Of a stretch of DNA of 64,000 bases, positions 16,448 through 24,934 are shown one piece after another. The notes under the pieces are model-generated. The model searched no databases, had not been told where the DNA came from, and was given only the letters and a program-made list of their open reading frames with translations. Source of the DNA: Streptomyces sp. NRRL B-1347 (GTDB lineage: Bacteria > Actinomycetota > Actinomycetes > Streptomycetales > Streptomycetaceae); NCBI RefSeq assembly GCF_000720325.1, contig NZ_JOJM01000042.1, positions 15,214 to 79,213 of the forward strand, written 5' to 3'. How positions within the stretch are numbered: the first letter of the stretch is position 1; each line of letters starts with the position of its first letter. A program made the translations under genes and the position numbers.

Positions 16448-17342
16448 GACGACGACCCCCGCGCCGCGCAAGGGCGCCGAGCGGGACACCCACGACCTGG
16501 CGGGCCTCGAAGCGGGGCTCGACGCCCTGGACACCGTGCAGACGCGGCGTACCCCGCTGCGCGAGACGCTGGTCCAGAAGGTCCTGCCGCCGGTGACGGC
16601 GGTCCTGCTGGTCCTGGTGGTCTGGCAGATCCTCGTCTGGGCGGAGGTGACCGACAGCTACAAGCTGCCCGCGCCGGACGCGGTCTGGCACGAGGTCGAG
16701 ATCGCCTGGCGGCAGGGCGTGCTGCTCGACTACATCTGGACGTCCGTCTCGCGCGGCATGTTCGGCTTCCTGATGGCCCTGGCCATCGGCACGCCGCTCG
16801 GTCTGCTCGTGGCCCGCGTCCGCTTCGTACGGGCGGCCATCGGCCCGGTCCTGTCCGGCCTCCAGTCGCTGCCGTCGGTGGCGTGGGTGCCGCCTGCGGT
16901 GATCTGGCTCGGCCTCAACGACAAGATGATGTACGCGGTGATCCTGCTCGGCGCGGTGCCGTCGATCGCCAACGGCCTGGTCGCGGGCGTGGACCAGGTG
17001 CCGCCGCTGTTCCTGCGGGCGGGCCGCACGCTCGGCGCCACCGGGCTCCGCGGGACCTGGCACATCGTCATGCCCGCCGCCCTGCCCGGATATCTGGCGG
17101 GTCTGAAGCAGGGCTGGGCGTTCTCCTGGCGGTCGCTGATGGCCGCCGAGATCATCGCGCAGTCGCCGGACCTCGGGATGGGACTCGGCCAGCTCCTGGA
17201 GGCGGGCCGCACCAACAGCAGCATGTCGCAGGTCTTCCTCGCCATCCTGCTGATCCTGATCGTCGGCATCGCCATCGACCTGCTGATCTTCAGCCCTCTG
17301 GAGCGGTGGGTCCTGCGCAGCCGCGGCCTGCTGGTGAAGTGA
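16434..17342 (+). CDS. ABC transporter permease, SsuC/TauC type
   Basis: A 302-residue permease with about six membrane spans. The coupling region around GRTLGATGLRGTWHIVMPAA is the EAA-like loop that docks on the ATPase. The N-terminal ~50 residues are hydrophilic, and the first span begins near KVLPPVTAVLLVLVVW. It completes the sulfonate-type importer. Translation is coupled to the ATPase gene by the 14-base overlap, and the gene ends next to the chelatase start (an in-frame GTG overlaps its stop). Confidence 0.92.
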   Translation: MGSTETTTPAPRKGAERDTHDLAGLEAGLDALDTVQTRRTPLRETLVQKVLPPVTAVLLVLVVWQILVWAEVTDSYKLPAPDAVWHEVEIAWRQGVLLDYIWTSVSRGMFGFLMALAIGTPLGLLVARVRFVRAAIGPVLSGLQSLPSVAWVPPAVIWLGLNDKMMYAVILLGAVPSIANGLVAGVDQVPPLFLRAGRTLGATGLRGTWHIVMPAALPGYLAGLKQGWAFSWRSLMAAEIIAQSPDLGMGLGQLLEAGRTNSSMSQVFLAILLILIVGIAIDLLIFSPLERWVLRSRGLLVK

Positions 17343-17347
17343 TCACG

Positions 17348-18157
17348 ATGCGCGAAACCGTCCCCTCCGCCGGTCCCGCGGACCCCTTCGGTCCCGTCCT
17401 GCTCGTGGTCGCCCACGGCAGCCGCGACCCCCGGCACGCCCGGACCGTGCGGGCCCTGGTGCGCCGGGTGCGGGGCCTGCGTCCCGGCCTTCGGGTCGAG
17501 GTCGGCTTCCTCGACTTCGACGCGCCCTCCGTGCCGCAGGCGCTGGAGTCCCTGGCAGGACAGGGCGTACGGGACGTGATCGCGCTGCCCCTGCTGCTGA
17601 CCCGCGCCTTCCACGCGAAGGCCGACATCCCCGCCGTGCTGCGCGCGGCCCCGGCGGGGATGCGGGTGCGGCAGGCGGGGGTGCTCGGCCCCTCGCCGCT
17701 GCTGCTCACCGCGCTCGAACAGCGGCTGTACGAGGCGGGGCTCGACCCCGCCGACAAGGCCACGACCGGGGTGGTCCTCGCCTCGGCTGGCTCCACTGAC
17801 CCGGAGGCGATCGCAGTGATCGCTGACATCGCGCGGGAGTGGCGGCGTACCGGTTGGTGCGCCGTGCGGCCTGCGTTCGCCTCCGCGGAACTGCCCCCTA
17901 CGGAGGGGGCAGTCCGCTCGTTGCGGGGTGTGCCCGGGGTGCGGCAGGTGGCCGTCGCTCCCTACGTACTGGCTCCGGGGTTCCTGCCCGACCGGATCGC
18001 CCGGGGGGCCGCCGACGCGGATGTCCTCGGGGGTGTGCTGGGGGATTCGTTGTTCGTCGCCCGGGTGGTGCTCGAACGGTTCGACGCGTGCCGCCGCTTC
18101 GCGGCGGGTTTCGCCCACCCGTCCGCCCGTACGGGGCACCTCGCCGCCGCCGGGTAA
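17348..18157 (+). CDS. Sirohydrochlorin chelatase (CbiX/SirB family)
   Basis: A 269-residue class II chelatase with two related halves: LLVVAHGSRDPRHART near the N-terminus carries the metal-binding His, and a second half begins around VVLASAGSTDPEA. It would insert Fe2+ into sirohydrochlorin to make sirohaem, the cofactor of the sulfite reductase at the start of the operon. The start is ATG 17348 or an in-frame GTG at 17339 overlapping the permease stop. Co-location of the cofactor enzyme with its client is the strongest argument for iron rather than cobalt. Confidence 0.85.
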   Translation: MRETVPSAGPADPFGPVLLVVAHGSRDPRHARTVRALVRRVRGLRPGLRVEVGFLDFDAPSVPQALESLAGQGVRDVIALPLLLTRAFHAKADIPAVLRAAPAGMRVRQAGVLGPSPLLLTALEQRLYEAGLDPADKATTGVVLASAGSTDPEAIAVIADIAREWRRTGWCAVRPAFASAELPPTEGAVRSLRGVPGVRQVAVAPYVLAPGFLPDRIARGAADADVLGGVLGDSLFVARVVLERFDACRRFAAGFAHPSARTGHLAAAG

Positions 18158-18209
18158 TCTCACCGCGGCCCTGGACCTTGCCCCTGGGGCAGACCCCACC
18201 CTGTCGCCC

Positions 18210-19115
18210 ATGGACAGCGACTACCTGACCCACAGCCCGTACAGCACCCCCGGCCCCCGTCTGGACGCCCTGCTCGGCCCGGACCCGCTGCCCCGCGCGC
18301 CCGAGGCCCTCGCCGCCCTCGTCCGCGGCGTGCTGCTGCACCGCGAGGAGCGGGAGACCTTCTCCTACGCGGTGCCCGACGAGCGGCTGCACGAGGACGC
18401 CGAGTCCCGGTACGTCACCCGGATCCTCGGCATCCTCGCCGAGCGCGGGGACACGCCGCTCACCGCGGAGCGGGAGCCCGCGGCGCGGTTCGTCGCCACC
18501 TGCCGGGACTTCGCGCTGCTGCTGTGCTCGCTCCTGCGCGAGACCGGCACCCCGGCCCGGCTCAGGGGCGGCTACGGGACGTACTTCCAGGCGGGGTTCC
18601 ACGACAACCACTGGGTGACGGAGTACTGGAGCGAGGGGCGCGGCTGGGTCCTCGCCGACCCGCAGGTGTACGGCGACCTGCACGACACCCCGTTCGACCC
18701 GATGGACGTGCCGCGCGACGCGTTCCTGGTCGCCGGGGACGCCTGGCGGGCGTGCCGGGAGGGGCGCGCGGACCCGGAGACCTTCGGCGTGTTCACCGTG
18801 CCCGAGATCAAGGGGCTCGGGCTCGTCCGCGCCGACGTGGTGGCCGATCTCGCCGCGCTCGGCGGCACGGAGCCGCTGCCGTGGGACGGCTGGGGGCTGA
18901 TGGAGAAGGACGAGGCCGAGGTCACGGCGGAGGACCTCGCGCTGCTCGACTCCGTCGCCGCCGTCACCTCCGCGGCCGGGCACGCCCCCGATGCCGCCCG
19001 GCCCGACGCCGTGCGGCGGCTCCTCACCGATCCGCGGCTCGCGGTGCCCGCCGAGGTCGTCTCGCACACGACCTACTGCGGCGTCCGCACCGTCACGCTG
19101 CCGCGCGCGGCGTAA
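18210..19115 (+). CDS. Transglutaminase-like domain protein
   Basis: A 301-residue protein with the papain-fold catalytic triad of transglutaminase-like proteins: Cys in ATCRDFALLLCSLLRE, His in FHDNHWVTEYW, and Asp in VLADPQV. Members act as cysteine proteases, transglutaminases or peptide N-glycanase-like enzymes; the bacterial cytosolic ones are mostly uncharacterised. No signal peptide is seen. It starts 53 bases after the chelatase and may be co-transcribed with the sulfur operon or start from its own promoter. Confidence 0.8.
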   Translation: MDSDYLTHSPYSTPGPRLDALLGPDPLPRAPEALAALVRGVLLHREERETFSYAVPDERLHEDAESRYVTRILGILAERGDTPLTAEREPAARFVATCRDFALLLCSLLRETGTPARLRGGYGTYFQAGFHDNHWVTEYWSEGRGWVLADPQVYGDLHDTPFDPMDVPRDAFLVAGDAWRACREGRADPETFGVFTVPEIKGLGLVRADVVADLAALGGTEPLPWDGWGLMEKDEAEVTAEDLALLDSVAAVTSAAGHAPDAARPDAVRRLLTDPRLAVPAEVVSHTTYCGVRTVTLPRAA

Positions 19116-19124
19116 GCGTCCCCG

Positions 19125-19511
19125 TCACTCCTGGCCGCCCCCGTCGGGGGGTGTGAACGGCGTGCCCTGGTGGAACCACAGCCGCCAGCCGTGCCCCGTC
19201 CGCCGCCACAGCGAACTGCGGTGCACCAGACGGCCGTTGCTTTCGGTGTCGAACGTCAGGTGCACCAGGTCCGCGGCGAGCTCCACGCCCCGCATGCGGG
19301 ACGTCGTGACGGGGCGGCCGCCGGGCTCGGGGCTCGCGGTGAGGACCCGTACGATCGACTCCCGGTCCCAGCGCGCGCCCGAGGCGCCGAACTCGGTGAA
19401 CTCGGGGTGGAGCAGTTCCCCGAACAGCTCGGGCGAGGCCCGTACCTCGGGGTCGAGCAGGCGCAGCTCGTTCTCGATGGCCGCCTCCACGGCGGGCGAG
19501 CGGTCGGTCAT
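19125..19511 (-). CDS. DUF4440 (NTF2-like fold) protein
   Basis: A 128-residue protein with the NTF2-like cone fold typical of DUF4440: an N-terminal helix around IENELRLLDPEVR, the LLHPEFTEFGASG segment and a final WRLWFHQGTPF strand. Relatives bind small ligands or act as enzymes. Its ATG overlaps the stop of the DUF1697 gene upstream (TGA 19508-19510, ATG 19511-19509), so the pair is co-translated. It converges with the transglutaminase gene. Confidence 0.85.
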   Translation of the reverse strand: MTDRSPAVEAAIENELRLLDPEVRASPELFGELLHPEFTEFGASGARWDRESIVRVLTASPEPGGRPVTTSRMRGVELAADLVHLTFDTESNGRLVHRSSLWRRTGHGWRLWFHQGTPFTPPDGGGQE

Positions 19512-20074
19512 CGGCCGGCCTCCGGGGCCTCGGTCAGCTCCGCGAGCTTGCTGACGGTGTTCCAGTTGCGGCTGGTGGCGACGAGGCCCTTGGTGAGGGC
19601 GGGGCGCCCCAGGGCCTCGCCGAGCTTGGACCGGCCGAGCCCTTCGGGCGCGTACAGGTACAGGGCGCGATCGCCGAGCCGGAACTCCTCCGGCAGGAAG
19701 CCCGCTTGGTCGAGGGCGGCGAAGCGGGCGGCTTCCACGGCCCCGGAGAAGTAGGTGACGTGCAGCTGCCTGCCTTCGAGCTCGGCGGCGGGGAAGGGGC
19801 AGGCGTCGACCACCGCCCGCAGATACGCGTGGTCGCGCACAAGGAGGTCCACGCCGAAGCCGAACTCCTGCTCCAGGGCCGCGGCGAGCTCCGCCGCGAG
19901 GGAGTCCTCGTCGCCGCGGTCCGCTGCGAACACGGCGTTGCCGCTCTGCAGATAGGTCCGTACGCCGGTGAGCCCGAGCCCTTCGAGGAGCGCGCGCAGC
20001 CGGGCCATCGGCACTTTCCTGCTGCCGCCCACGTTCACGCCGCGAAGGAGCGCCGCGTAGATCTTCGTCGCCAT
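19508..20074 (-). CDS. DUF1697 family protein
   Basis: A protein of about 188 residues with the family hallmarks YAALLRGVNVGGSRKVPMARL at the N-terminus, RTYLQSGNAVF and a C-terminal SRNWNTVSKLAEL. The function of the family is unknown. The start is taken at the Met of MATKIY; an alternative ATG lies two codons upstream (20080). It is separated from the secreted protease by a strong terminator and is coupled to the DUF4440 gene. Confidence 0.88.
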   Translation of the reverse strand: MATKIYAALLRGVNVGGSRKVPMARLRALLEGLGLTGVRTYLQSGNAVFAADRGDEDSLAAELAAALEQEFGFGVDLLVRDHAYLRAVVDACPFPAAELEGRQLHVTYFSGAVEAARFAALDQAGFLPEEFRLGDRALYLYAPEGLGRSKLGEALGRPALTKGLVATSRNWNTVSKLAELTEAPEAGR

Positions 20075-20139
20075 GCGCACACGATAAGGCGGCCGCCGCG
20101 CCCCGTGGGGGTGGGCACGACGGCCGCCGGTCCGAAGAG

Positions 20140-20175
20140 GGCCGCCGCCCCGCCCGTGCGGGCGGGGCGGCGGCC
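20140..20175. terminator. Terminator downstream of the secreted subtilisin
   Basis: A perfect 17-bp GC stem (20140-20156 with 20159-20175) closes on a very small loop just after the protease stop codon. It separates the protease from the DUF1697/DUF4440 pair on the same strand. Confidence 0.85.
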
Positions 20176-20183
20176 TCGGGAAA

Positions 20184-21392
20184 CTACTCGACGACCTTCA
20201 GGAGCTTGTTGGGCGTGCCCTCGCTCGGGTTGGAGATCTTGTCCGGCGTCGCGCCGTCGGTCAGCGCCTTGGCGACGTCCGCGGGCTTGGCGTCCGGGTG
20301 CGCGGCCACGTACAGGGCGGCGGCGCCGACCACGTGCGGGGTCGCCATGGACGTACCGGAGATCGTCTTGGTGGCGTCGTCACCGGTGTTCCAGTCGGAC
20401 GTGATGTCCGAGCCCGGGGCGTAGATGTCCACGACGGAGCCGAAGTTGGAGAAGTCCGACTGCTCGTCGTCCTTCGTGGAGGAGGCGACCGTGATGGCCT
20501 CCTTGACGCGCGCCGGAGAGCTCTGGCCCGCGTCGCTCGACTCGTTGCCCGCGGCCACAGCGTAGGTGACGCCGGAGGCGATGGACTTGCGGACGGCCTC
20601 GTCCAGGGCCTCGTCGGCGCCGCCGCCGAGGCTCATGTTGGCGACGGACGGGCCCTGGTGGTTCTTGGTGACCCAGTCGATGCCCGCGACGACCTGCTCG
20701 GTGGTGCCGGAGCCCTGGTCGTCCAGGACGCGCACCGCGACGATCTTCGCCTTCTTGGCGATGCCGTGCGCGCCGCCCGCGATGGTGCCGGCGACGTGGG
20801 TGCCGTGGCCGTTGCCGTCGTCCGCGTTGTCGTCGTTGTCGACCGCGTCGAAGCCGGAGACGGCGCGGCCGCCGAAGTCCTTGTGGCTGACGCGGACGCC
20901 GGTGTCGATGACGTACGCGGTCGCGCCCTCACCGGCCTTGTCCGGGTACGTGTACTTCTTGTCGCCCGCCGTGTCGGCCTGGTCGACCCGGTCCAGGCCC
21001 CACGACGGCGGGTTGTCCTGGGTGGCCTTGATGGAGAACTTCTTGTTCTGCACGACCTTGCCGACGGCCGGGTCGGCGGCGAGGCGCTTGGCCTCGGTCT
21101 CGCTCAGGCCCTTGGCCGAGAAGCCGTTGACGGCCGAGGAGTAGTTGCGGCTGAGGTCGCCGCCGTACTCCTCGGCGAGGTCGGCCTTGGTGTCCTTGCT
21201 GGCCTTCTCGTCGAGCAGCACGATGTAGCTGCCGGCCACGGCGCCCTTGGCCTCGGTGCCGTACACCTTGCCTTCGGCGGGGGTCGAGGCTCCGGCGAAT
21301 GTACCGGCGAAGACGGTCACGCCCACCGCGGTGGCGGCGGTGGCTATCCCTGCGGTGAGCTTCATCGTGCGAGCGCGCTTGTGAGCTGCCAT
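20184..21392 (-). CDS. Secreted S8 family serine protease (subtilisin type)
   Basis: A 402-residue preproenzyme. It has a signal peptide (KLTAGIATAATAVGVTVFA), an I9-type propeptide (YIVLLDEKASKDTK to about residue 125) and a mature domain with the catalytic triad in YVIDTGV (Asp), NGHGTHVAGT (His) and GTSMATPHVVGAA (Ser). It would be secreted, self-processed and degrade extracellular protein. The start has GAGGAG upstream. The 300-base upstream region is AT-rich for this genome and holds a palindrome (21562-21574). Confidence 0.95.
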   Translation of the reverse strand: MAAHKRARTMKLTAGIATAATAVGVTVFAGTFAGASTPAEGKVYGTEAKGAVAGSYIVLLDEKASKDTKADLAEEYGGDLSRNYSSAVNGFSAKGLSETEAKRLAADPAVGKVVQNKKFSIKATQDNPPSWGLDRVDQADTAGDKKYTYPDKAGEGATAYVIDTGVRVSHKDFGGRAVSGFDAVDNDDNADDGNGHGTHVAGTIAGGAHGIAKKAKIVAVRVLDDQGSGTTEQVVAGIDWVTKNHQGPSVANMSLGGGADEALDEAVRKSIASGVTYAVAAGNESSDAGQSSPARVKEAITVASSTKDDEQSDFSNFGSVVDIYAPGSDITSDWNTGDDATKTISGTSMATPHVVGAAALYVAAHPDAKPADVAKALTDGATPDKISNPSEGTPNKLLKVVE

Positions 21393-21561
21393 GAAGAGGC
21401 GTCTCCTCGTGGGGTGTTGTGGGGGGATGTGGTGCTTTGTGGGGTTGTCAAGCTTTCACTGCGGCGCCCGGTTCGCTCCGAAAGAACTGAAGATCTCCGG
21501 GCGTTGGGACGAAACCCTGTCTGAATGACGCGCGCAGATCAATACCTTCATGCGGCTGTGA

Positions 21562-21574
21562 CTTGTTCAACAAG
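21562..21574. promoter_or_regulatory. Palindrome in the subtilisin upstream region
   Basis: CTTGTTCAACAAG is a perfect 13-base palindrome in an AT-rich stretch about 170 bases upstream of the protease start. It could be an operator. The remainder of 21393-21636 has a TTGACA-like box near the protease (minus strand) without a good partner and no coding sequence. Confidence 0.35.
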
Positions 21575-21636
21575 GTTCTGTAATAACAAATCACCCCGCC
21601 CATGACACTTCGGGCACCCCACCCCTCCCCGCCCCC

Positions 21637-21675
21637 TCTGCGCCCTGCCCCTCCCCCGAGCGGGCAGGACGCAGA
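21637..21675. terminator. Terminator of the CDP-alcohol phosphatidyltransferase gene
   Basis: TCTGCGCCCTGCCC (21637-21650) pairs with 21662-21675 with a single mismatch across an 11-base loop. It lies 20 bases beyond the stop codon. Confidence 0.75.
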
Positions 21676-21695
21676 AGACCTTCGGCGGGCGGCGG

Positions 21696-22736
21696 CTAGG
21701 CCACCGCGGAGACCGGCTGCTCGAAGGAGTCGATCGTCCGCGTGAAGTCCCGGGTCGACAGGAGCAGCTTGTAGATGATGGCGAGTTCGAAGACGAGCAG
21801 CAGCGCGCCGGAGACGATGGTCGCCGGGATCACCGCGTCGAAGAGCGGCCCGAGGATGAAGACGCCCATCTGGAACTCGACGCCGCTCACGAGGTGCGTG
21901 CGGATGCGGTGCCGCAGCAGGAAGGAGCGCGCCCGCAGATAGGCGGGGAACCGGTGCCGGAACTCCTGGTGGAGGTCGATGACTTGCCGGGAGCGCGCGC
22001 CGCCCGCGGGCGCGCCCGCCGCCACCGGTACGGCCGCGGGGCCCGTCGGCGCCTCCGGCTCCCCGGGCGCCGCCGCGCCGACGGCCTGGTCCCGCTCCAC
22101 GTCCGCCTCGGGGTTCTCCCGCAGCAGGTCCTCCATGAAGGCGAGCTCGGCCTGGTTCTCGGCCCGCCGGGCGGCCCGCACCCGCGCCTTGATCTGCTTG
22201 CGCATGGTGTAACGGACCTTGAAGATCTCAAGGGAGTTGATGTACCGCAGTGTGTCGAGCCCGACCACCGCGAGCGCGAGCCAGACGTAGGTGACGTCCC
22301 CGGTGCGCTCGTACTGGCCGCCCATCAGGGCGACCCCGCACACCATCACCCGGATCCGGTCGAAGACGAAGTCGAGCCACGCGCCGAAGACCGAGCCCTG
22401 CCCCGTCAGACGCGCGACCTTGCCGTCCATGCAGTCCAGAACGAAGCTCAGGTGGTAGATCACGGCGCCGAGACACAGCCACCGCCAGTCGCCGAAGGCG
22501 AAGCACACCGCGGAGCCGAGCCCGAGCAGGAACGCGCCCCAGGTGATCTGGTTCGGCGTGATCCGGGTGCGCAGCGCGGTCTGGCGGACGAGCGGCGTGG
22601 CGACGGGGTCGACGAGCAGCACGGTCCACCAGGCGTCGCGCTTCTTCTCGGTGATGCGGCGCACCTCGGCGAGGGGCGGTATCTCCCGTGGCTCCCGTCG
22701 CGCGGCCGTGTCTCGTCGCGGGGACTGTTGTGACAT
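21696..22736 (-). CDS. CDP-alcohol phosphatidyltransferase family membrane protein
   Basis: A 346-residue integral membrane enzyme. The diagnostic motif D-G-x2-A-R-x8-G-x3-D-x3-D is present from DGKVAR through GAWLDFVFD at about residues 104-125. Hydrophobic segments surround it. A hydrophilic insertion of about 90 residues, rich in Ala, Pro, Arg and Glu, precedes the last two spans. Family members transfer a phosphatidyl or related group from a CDP-activated donor to an alcohol; the substrate cannot be read from sequence. PhoP-box-like repeats lie just upstream. Confidence 0.88.
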   Translation of the reverse strand: MSQQSPRRDTAARREPREIPPLAEVRRITEKKRDAWWTVLLVDPVATPLVRQTALRTRITPNQITWGAFLLGLGSAVCFAFGDWRWLCLGAVIYHLSFVLDCMDGKVARLTGQGSVFGAWLDFVFDRIRVMVCGVALMGGQYERTGDVTYVWLALAVVGLDTLRYINSLEIFKVRYTMRKQIKARVRAARRAENQAELAFMEDLLRENPEADVERDQAVGAAAPGEPEAPTGPAAVPVAAGAPAGGARSRQVIDLHQEFRHRFPAYLRARSFLLRHRIRTHLVSGVEFQMGVFILGPLFDAVIPATIVSGALLLVFELAIIYKLLLSTRDFTRTIDSFEQPVSAVA

Positions 22737-22752
22737 GGGTCAACTTCCTGGC

Positions 22753-22774
22753 GTTCGAATGAAGTTCACCTCAC
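22753..22774. promoter_or_regulatory. PHO-box-like direct repeat
   Basis: Two 11-base units, GTTCGAATGAA and GTTCACCTCAC, stand in direct repeat 17 bases upstream of the phosphatidyltransferase start. The second matches the core GTTCACC of Streptomyces PhoP boxes; the first is weaker. Phosphate control of a phospholipid-type enzyme would make sense but is speculative. Confidence 0.3.
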
Positions 22775-22880
22775 GCTAGGAAGCCGTTGCCCCAAGGAAC
22801 AAGAAGTGGCCCATGCAACCTTTGGCCGGGGGTATGGGTCGAACCAGTGGGTCGGGTCCATGGACGCGCCAGGACGCCCG

Positions 22881-22942
22881 TGCGTTATCCGAGCGTTACC
22901 AAATGCCCCGACCGTTACCGAATGGCCTCACAGAGCGTTATG
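22881..22942. repeat. Cluster of four CGTTA motifs
   Basis: CGTTA occurs at 22883, 22894, 22913 and 22936, three of them preceded by G, in a 60-base stretch of lower GC content. On the minus strand these read GGTAACG-like boxes upstream of the phosphatidyltransferase gene. The remaining bases of 22737-23013 hold no supported gene. Confidence 0.35.
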
Positions 22943-23013
22943 TCACGCCGTGTCGGACCATCCCGCACCAAGCCCCAATCCCGGCCAACCGGCCCTGAAG
23001 CACCACCAAACGG

Positions 23014-24255
23014 TCACGCGTCCGCACCTCCCTTCTTCACGCCGCCGTCACGCCGACCGCGCACGATCTCCTCCTCGATGAGGTCGGCCGCCCTCTTCGT
23101 GCCGCCCTCCCCCGCCATCCCGGCGCGCACCTCGCCGAGCCTGCGCGCCACCTCCGGGTCGTCGACGAGCGCGAGCACCGCCTCGCGCAGCGTCCGCGCG
23201 TCGGCCTCCTCCATCGGCAGATGGCGGGCGACGCCGAGGCCCTGGAGCATGTCGGCGTTGCCGAACTGGTCGACGGCCTGCGGCACGGCGACCATCGGCG
23301 TCCCGGTGGCGAGGCCCTCCTGGCTGCCGCCCGCGCCCGCGTGCGTGATGAACGCGTCGGCCTTCCGCAGGACCGCCAGCTGCGGCACCCAGCGGCACAC
23401 CTCGATGTTGTCCGGTACGTCGCCGAGCTCGCTCGCCTCGACGTGGCGGCCGACCTGGAGCACCACGTGCCATCCCGGCAGGCCGCCGAAGGCCTCGACG
23501 CACGCGCGGTAGAACGCGGGCTGCTTGGTGAAGGACGAGCCGAGGGAGACGAGGAGCACCTTCTCCGCGTGCGCCGGGCGCTCCCAGTCGCCCTGTGCCG
23601 CGCGGTCGCCCTGACAGGCGCCGACGAAGGTGTGCACGTCCTCGTCGACCCGGTCGGCGTGCGGCTGGAGCGCCTTGGGGATGAGGACGAGCGAGCGGGG
23701 CGGGCGGCCGACGAAGGGGTCGGGGTGCTCGGTGACGCCGTTCTCCGTCAGCCAGTTCTCGAACCGCTCGTAGTACGCCCGGCCGCGCTCGGTCCGCCGG
23801 GGCTCCGCCCACATGGGCTCGGCGACCTCCTCCTCGTATCCCTCCCAGGCGACCAGGTTCGGCGAGAGCGAGACCTCGGGCACGCCCCAGCGGCGGGCGA
23901 GGACCCGGGCCGGGTACGAGGTGATGTCGTGCAGGACGAGGTCCGGCTCGTCGCCCTTGTACGCCTTCGCCAGCTGCGGCAGCGCCTGGATCGCGTCGGC
24001 CAGGAACGGCTCGACGTTGTCGAGCAGGGTCTCGCCCCAGGCCGACGGGTCGTCGTCGGGGCCGGGCAGCGTGGTGCGGTAGAGCACGGGCTCGGCACCG
24101 GTCTCGGCGACCTTCTCCTCGAAGGCGTGCGGGATCGCGTACGTGACGCGGTGGCCGCGGGCGACGAGCTCCCGGATCACTTCGAGGCTCGGGTTCACGT
24201 GCCCGTGGGCGGCGATGGAGAACATGGCGATGTGGGCACGCTTGCGTGTGGTCAT
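23014..24255 (-). CDS. Macrolide-type glycosyltransferase (MGT/OleD family)
   Basis: A 413-residue GT-B enzyme of family GT1. The N-terminal catalytic His is in [11 protein letters not shown] (about residues 15-25). The donor-binding signature spans [19 protein letters not shown] to [18 protein letters not shown]. Length and motifs match OleD/MgtA enzymes, which inactivate macrolides by transferring glucose from UDP-glucose. The ATG at 24255 is chosen because the conserved start and a good promoter lie directly there; the frame open to 24450 is upstream read-through. MarR and a membrane transporter next door suggest a drug-response locus. Confidence 0.9.
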   Translation of the reverse strand: MTTRKRAHIAMFSIAAHGHVNPSLEVIRELVARGHRVTYAIPHAFEEKVAETGAEPVLYRTTLPGPDDDPSAWGETLLDNVEPFLADAIQALPQLAKAYKGDEPDLVLHDITSYPARVLARRWGVPEVSLSPNLVAWEGYEEEVAEPMWAEPRRTERGRAYYERFENWLTENGVTEHPDPFVGRPPRSLVLIPKALQPHADRVDEDVHTFVGACQGDRAAQGDWERPAHAEKVLLVSLGSSFTKQPAFYRACVEAFGGLPGWHVVLQVGRHVEASELGDVPDNIEVCRWVPQLAVLRKADAFITHAGAGGSQEGLATGTPMVAVPQAVDQFGNADMLQGLGVARHLPMEEADARTLREAVLALVDDPEVARRLGEVRAGMAGEGGTKRAADLIEEEIVRGRRDGGVKKGGADA

Positions 24256-24291
24256 GCGCTGACCATAAACGAGACGAGACGTCTCGTGCAA
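24256..24291 (-). promoter_or_regulatory. Glycosyltransferase promoter with operator in the spacer
   Basis: On the minus strand TTGCAC (24291-24286) and TTATGG (24268-24263) form -35 and -10 boxes with 17-base spacing. The -10 ends seven bases before the ATG, so the message is probably leaderless. A perfect 14-bp palindrome, ACGAGACGTCTCGT (24274-24287), covers most of the spacer and the -35 edge, where a bound repressor would block polymerase. Confidence 0.65.
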
Positions 24292-24340
24292 TAGTTTTCG
24301 GGGCTCTTCGCGCCGCGGCGGCGACCGGCTCCGTCCGGGT

Positions 24341-24793
24341 CTACCCGGCGGACCCCTCGCCCGGGCCGCACTCCGCGCCCGCGTTGTACCGCAGCAGGTA
24401 CTCCGCGAACCGCTCCAGATCCGGACCGCTCCAGTCCGCGAGCCGCTCATGGAAGGCGATCCGACGGCTGTCCGTGACCTGCGCGAGCACCCCCACCCCC
24501 CGCTCGGTCAGATGCAGCACGTGCACGCGGTGGTCGGCCGGGTCCTGGCGGCGCTCCACCAGGCCCGCCTTCTCCAGGGCCGCGACCTGTCTGCTGATCG
24601 TCGACTTGTCGAGGGTGTAGTGCGCCGCCAGATCCGTGGCGCGGCAGCCCTGCTGGTACTCCAGATGACTGAGGAGCGTGAAGGAGACGAGGGAGAGCTC
24701 GGGGTGCATCCGGGCCGCGGTGGCGCGCGCACGCCGCGCGAACGCCGTCATCTCCCGCTGGATGACCTCGATCGAATCGTCCCGGTCGGCCAC
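24341..24793 (-). CDS. MarR-family transcriptional regulator
   Basis: A 150-residue winged-helix regulator. The recognition region includes [18 protein letters not shown] and the wing [19 protein letters not shown]. The GTG at 24793 gives the standard MarR length and has GAGGAGG about ten bases upstream; the frame open to 24916 would add an unrelated N-terminus crossing its own likely operators. It is divergent from a membrane permease gene with two palindromic sites between them, and 85 bases upstream of the glycosyltransferase. It probably represses the permease and itself. Confidence 0.9.
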   Translation of the reverse strand: MADRDDSIEVIQREMTAFARRARATAARMHPELSLVSFTLLSHLEYQQGCRATDLAAHYTLDKSTISRQVAALEKAGLVERRQDPADHRVHVLHLTERGVGVLAQVTDSRRIAFHERLADWSGPDLERFAEYLLRYNAGAECGPGEGSAG

Positions 24794-24876
24794 GACCTCC
24801 GCCTCCTCGCGTCGACGCCGCCCGGCCCCGGCCGCACCCCCGCGGCACGCCCCGCGTTTCCGTCCCGGCAGCAATG

Positions 24877-24917
24877 GTTGTACAGTACAACATGACGTAA
24901 GAGTTGTATATACCAAC
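24877..24917. promoter_or_regulatory. Twin MarR-type operators
   Basis: GTTGTACAGTACAAC (24877-24891) is a perfect 15-base palindrome. GTTGTATATACCAAC (24903-24917) has the same outer arms (GTTG-N7-CAAC) with an imperfect centre. They are 26 bases centre to centre, lie between the divergent MarR and permease genes, and the second ends 17 bases before the permease ATG. The sequence differs from the palindrome at the glycosyltransferase promoter, so two regulators may act here. Confidence 0.7.
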
Positions 24918-24934
24918 TATCTGGAGAGGTCCGC

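Noticed and set aside
20298..21524. 408-codon plus-strand frame opposite the subtilisin
   Set aside because: Antisense shadow with Val/Gly/Arg-rich composition and no domain; the minus strand has a full catalytic triad.
22881..22942. CGTTA cluster as a CRISPR or integration array
   Set aside because: Units are five bases, unevenly spaced, with no repeat-spacer structure.
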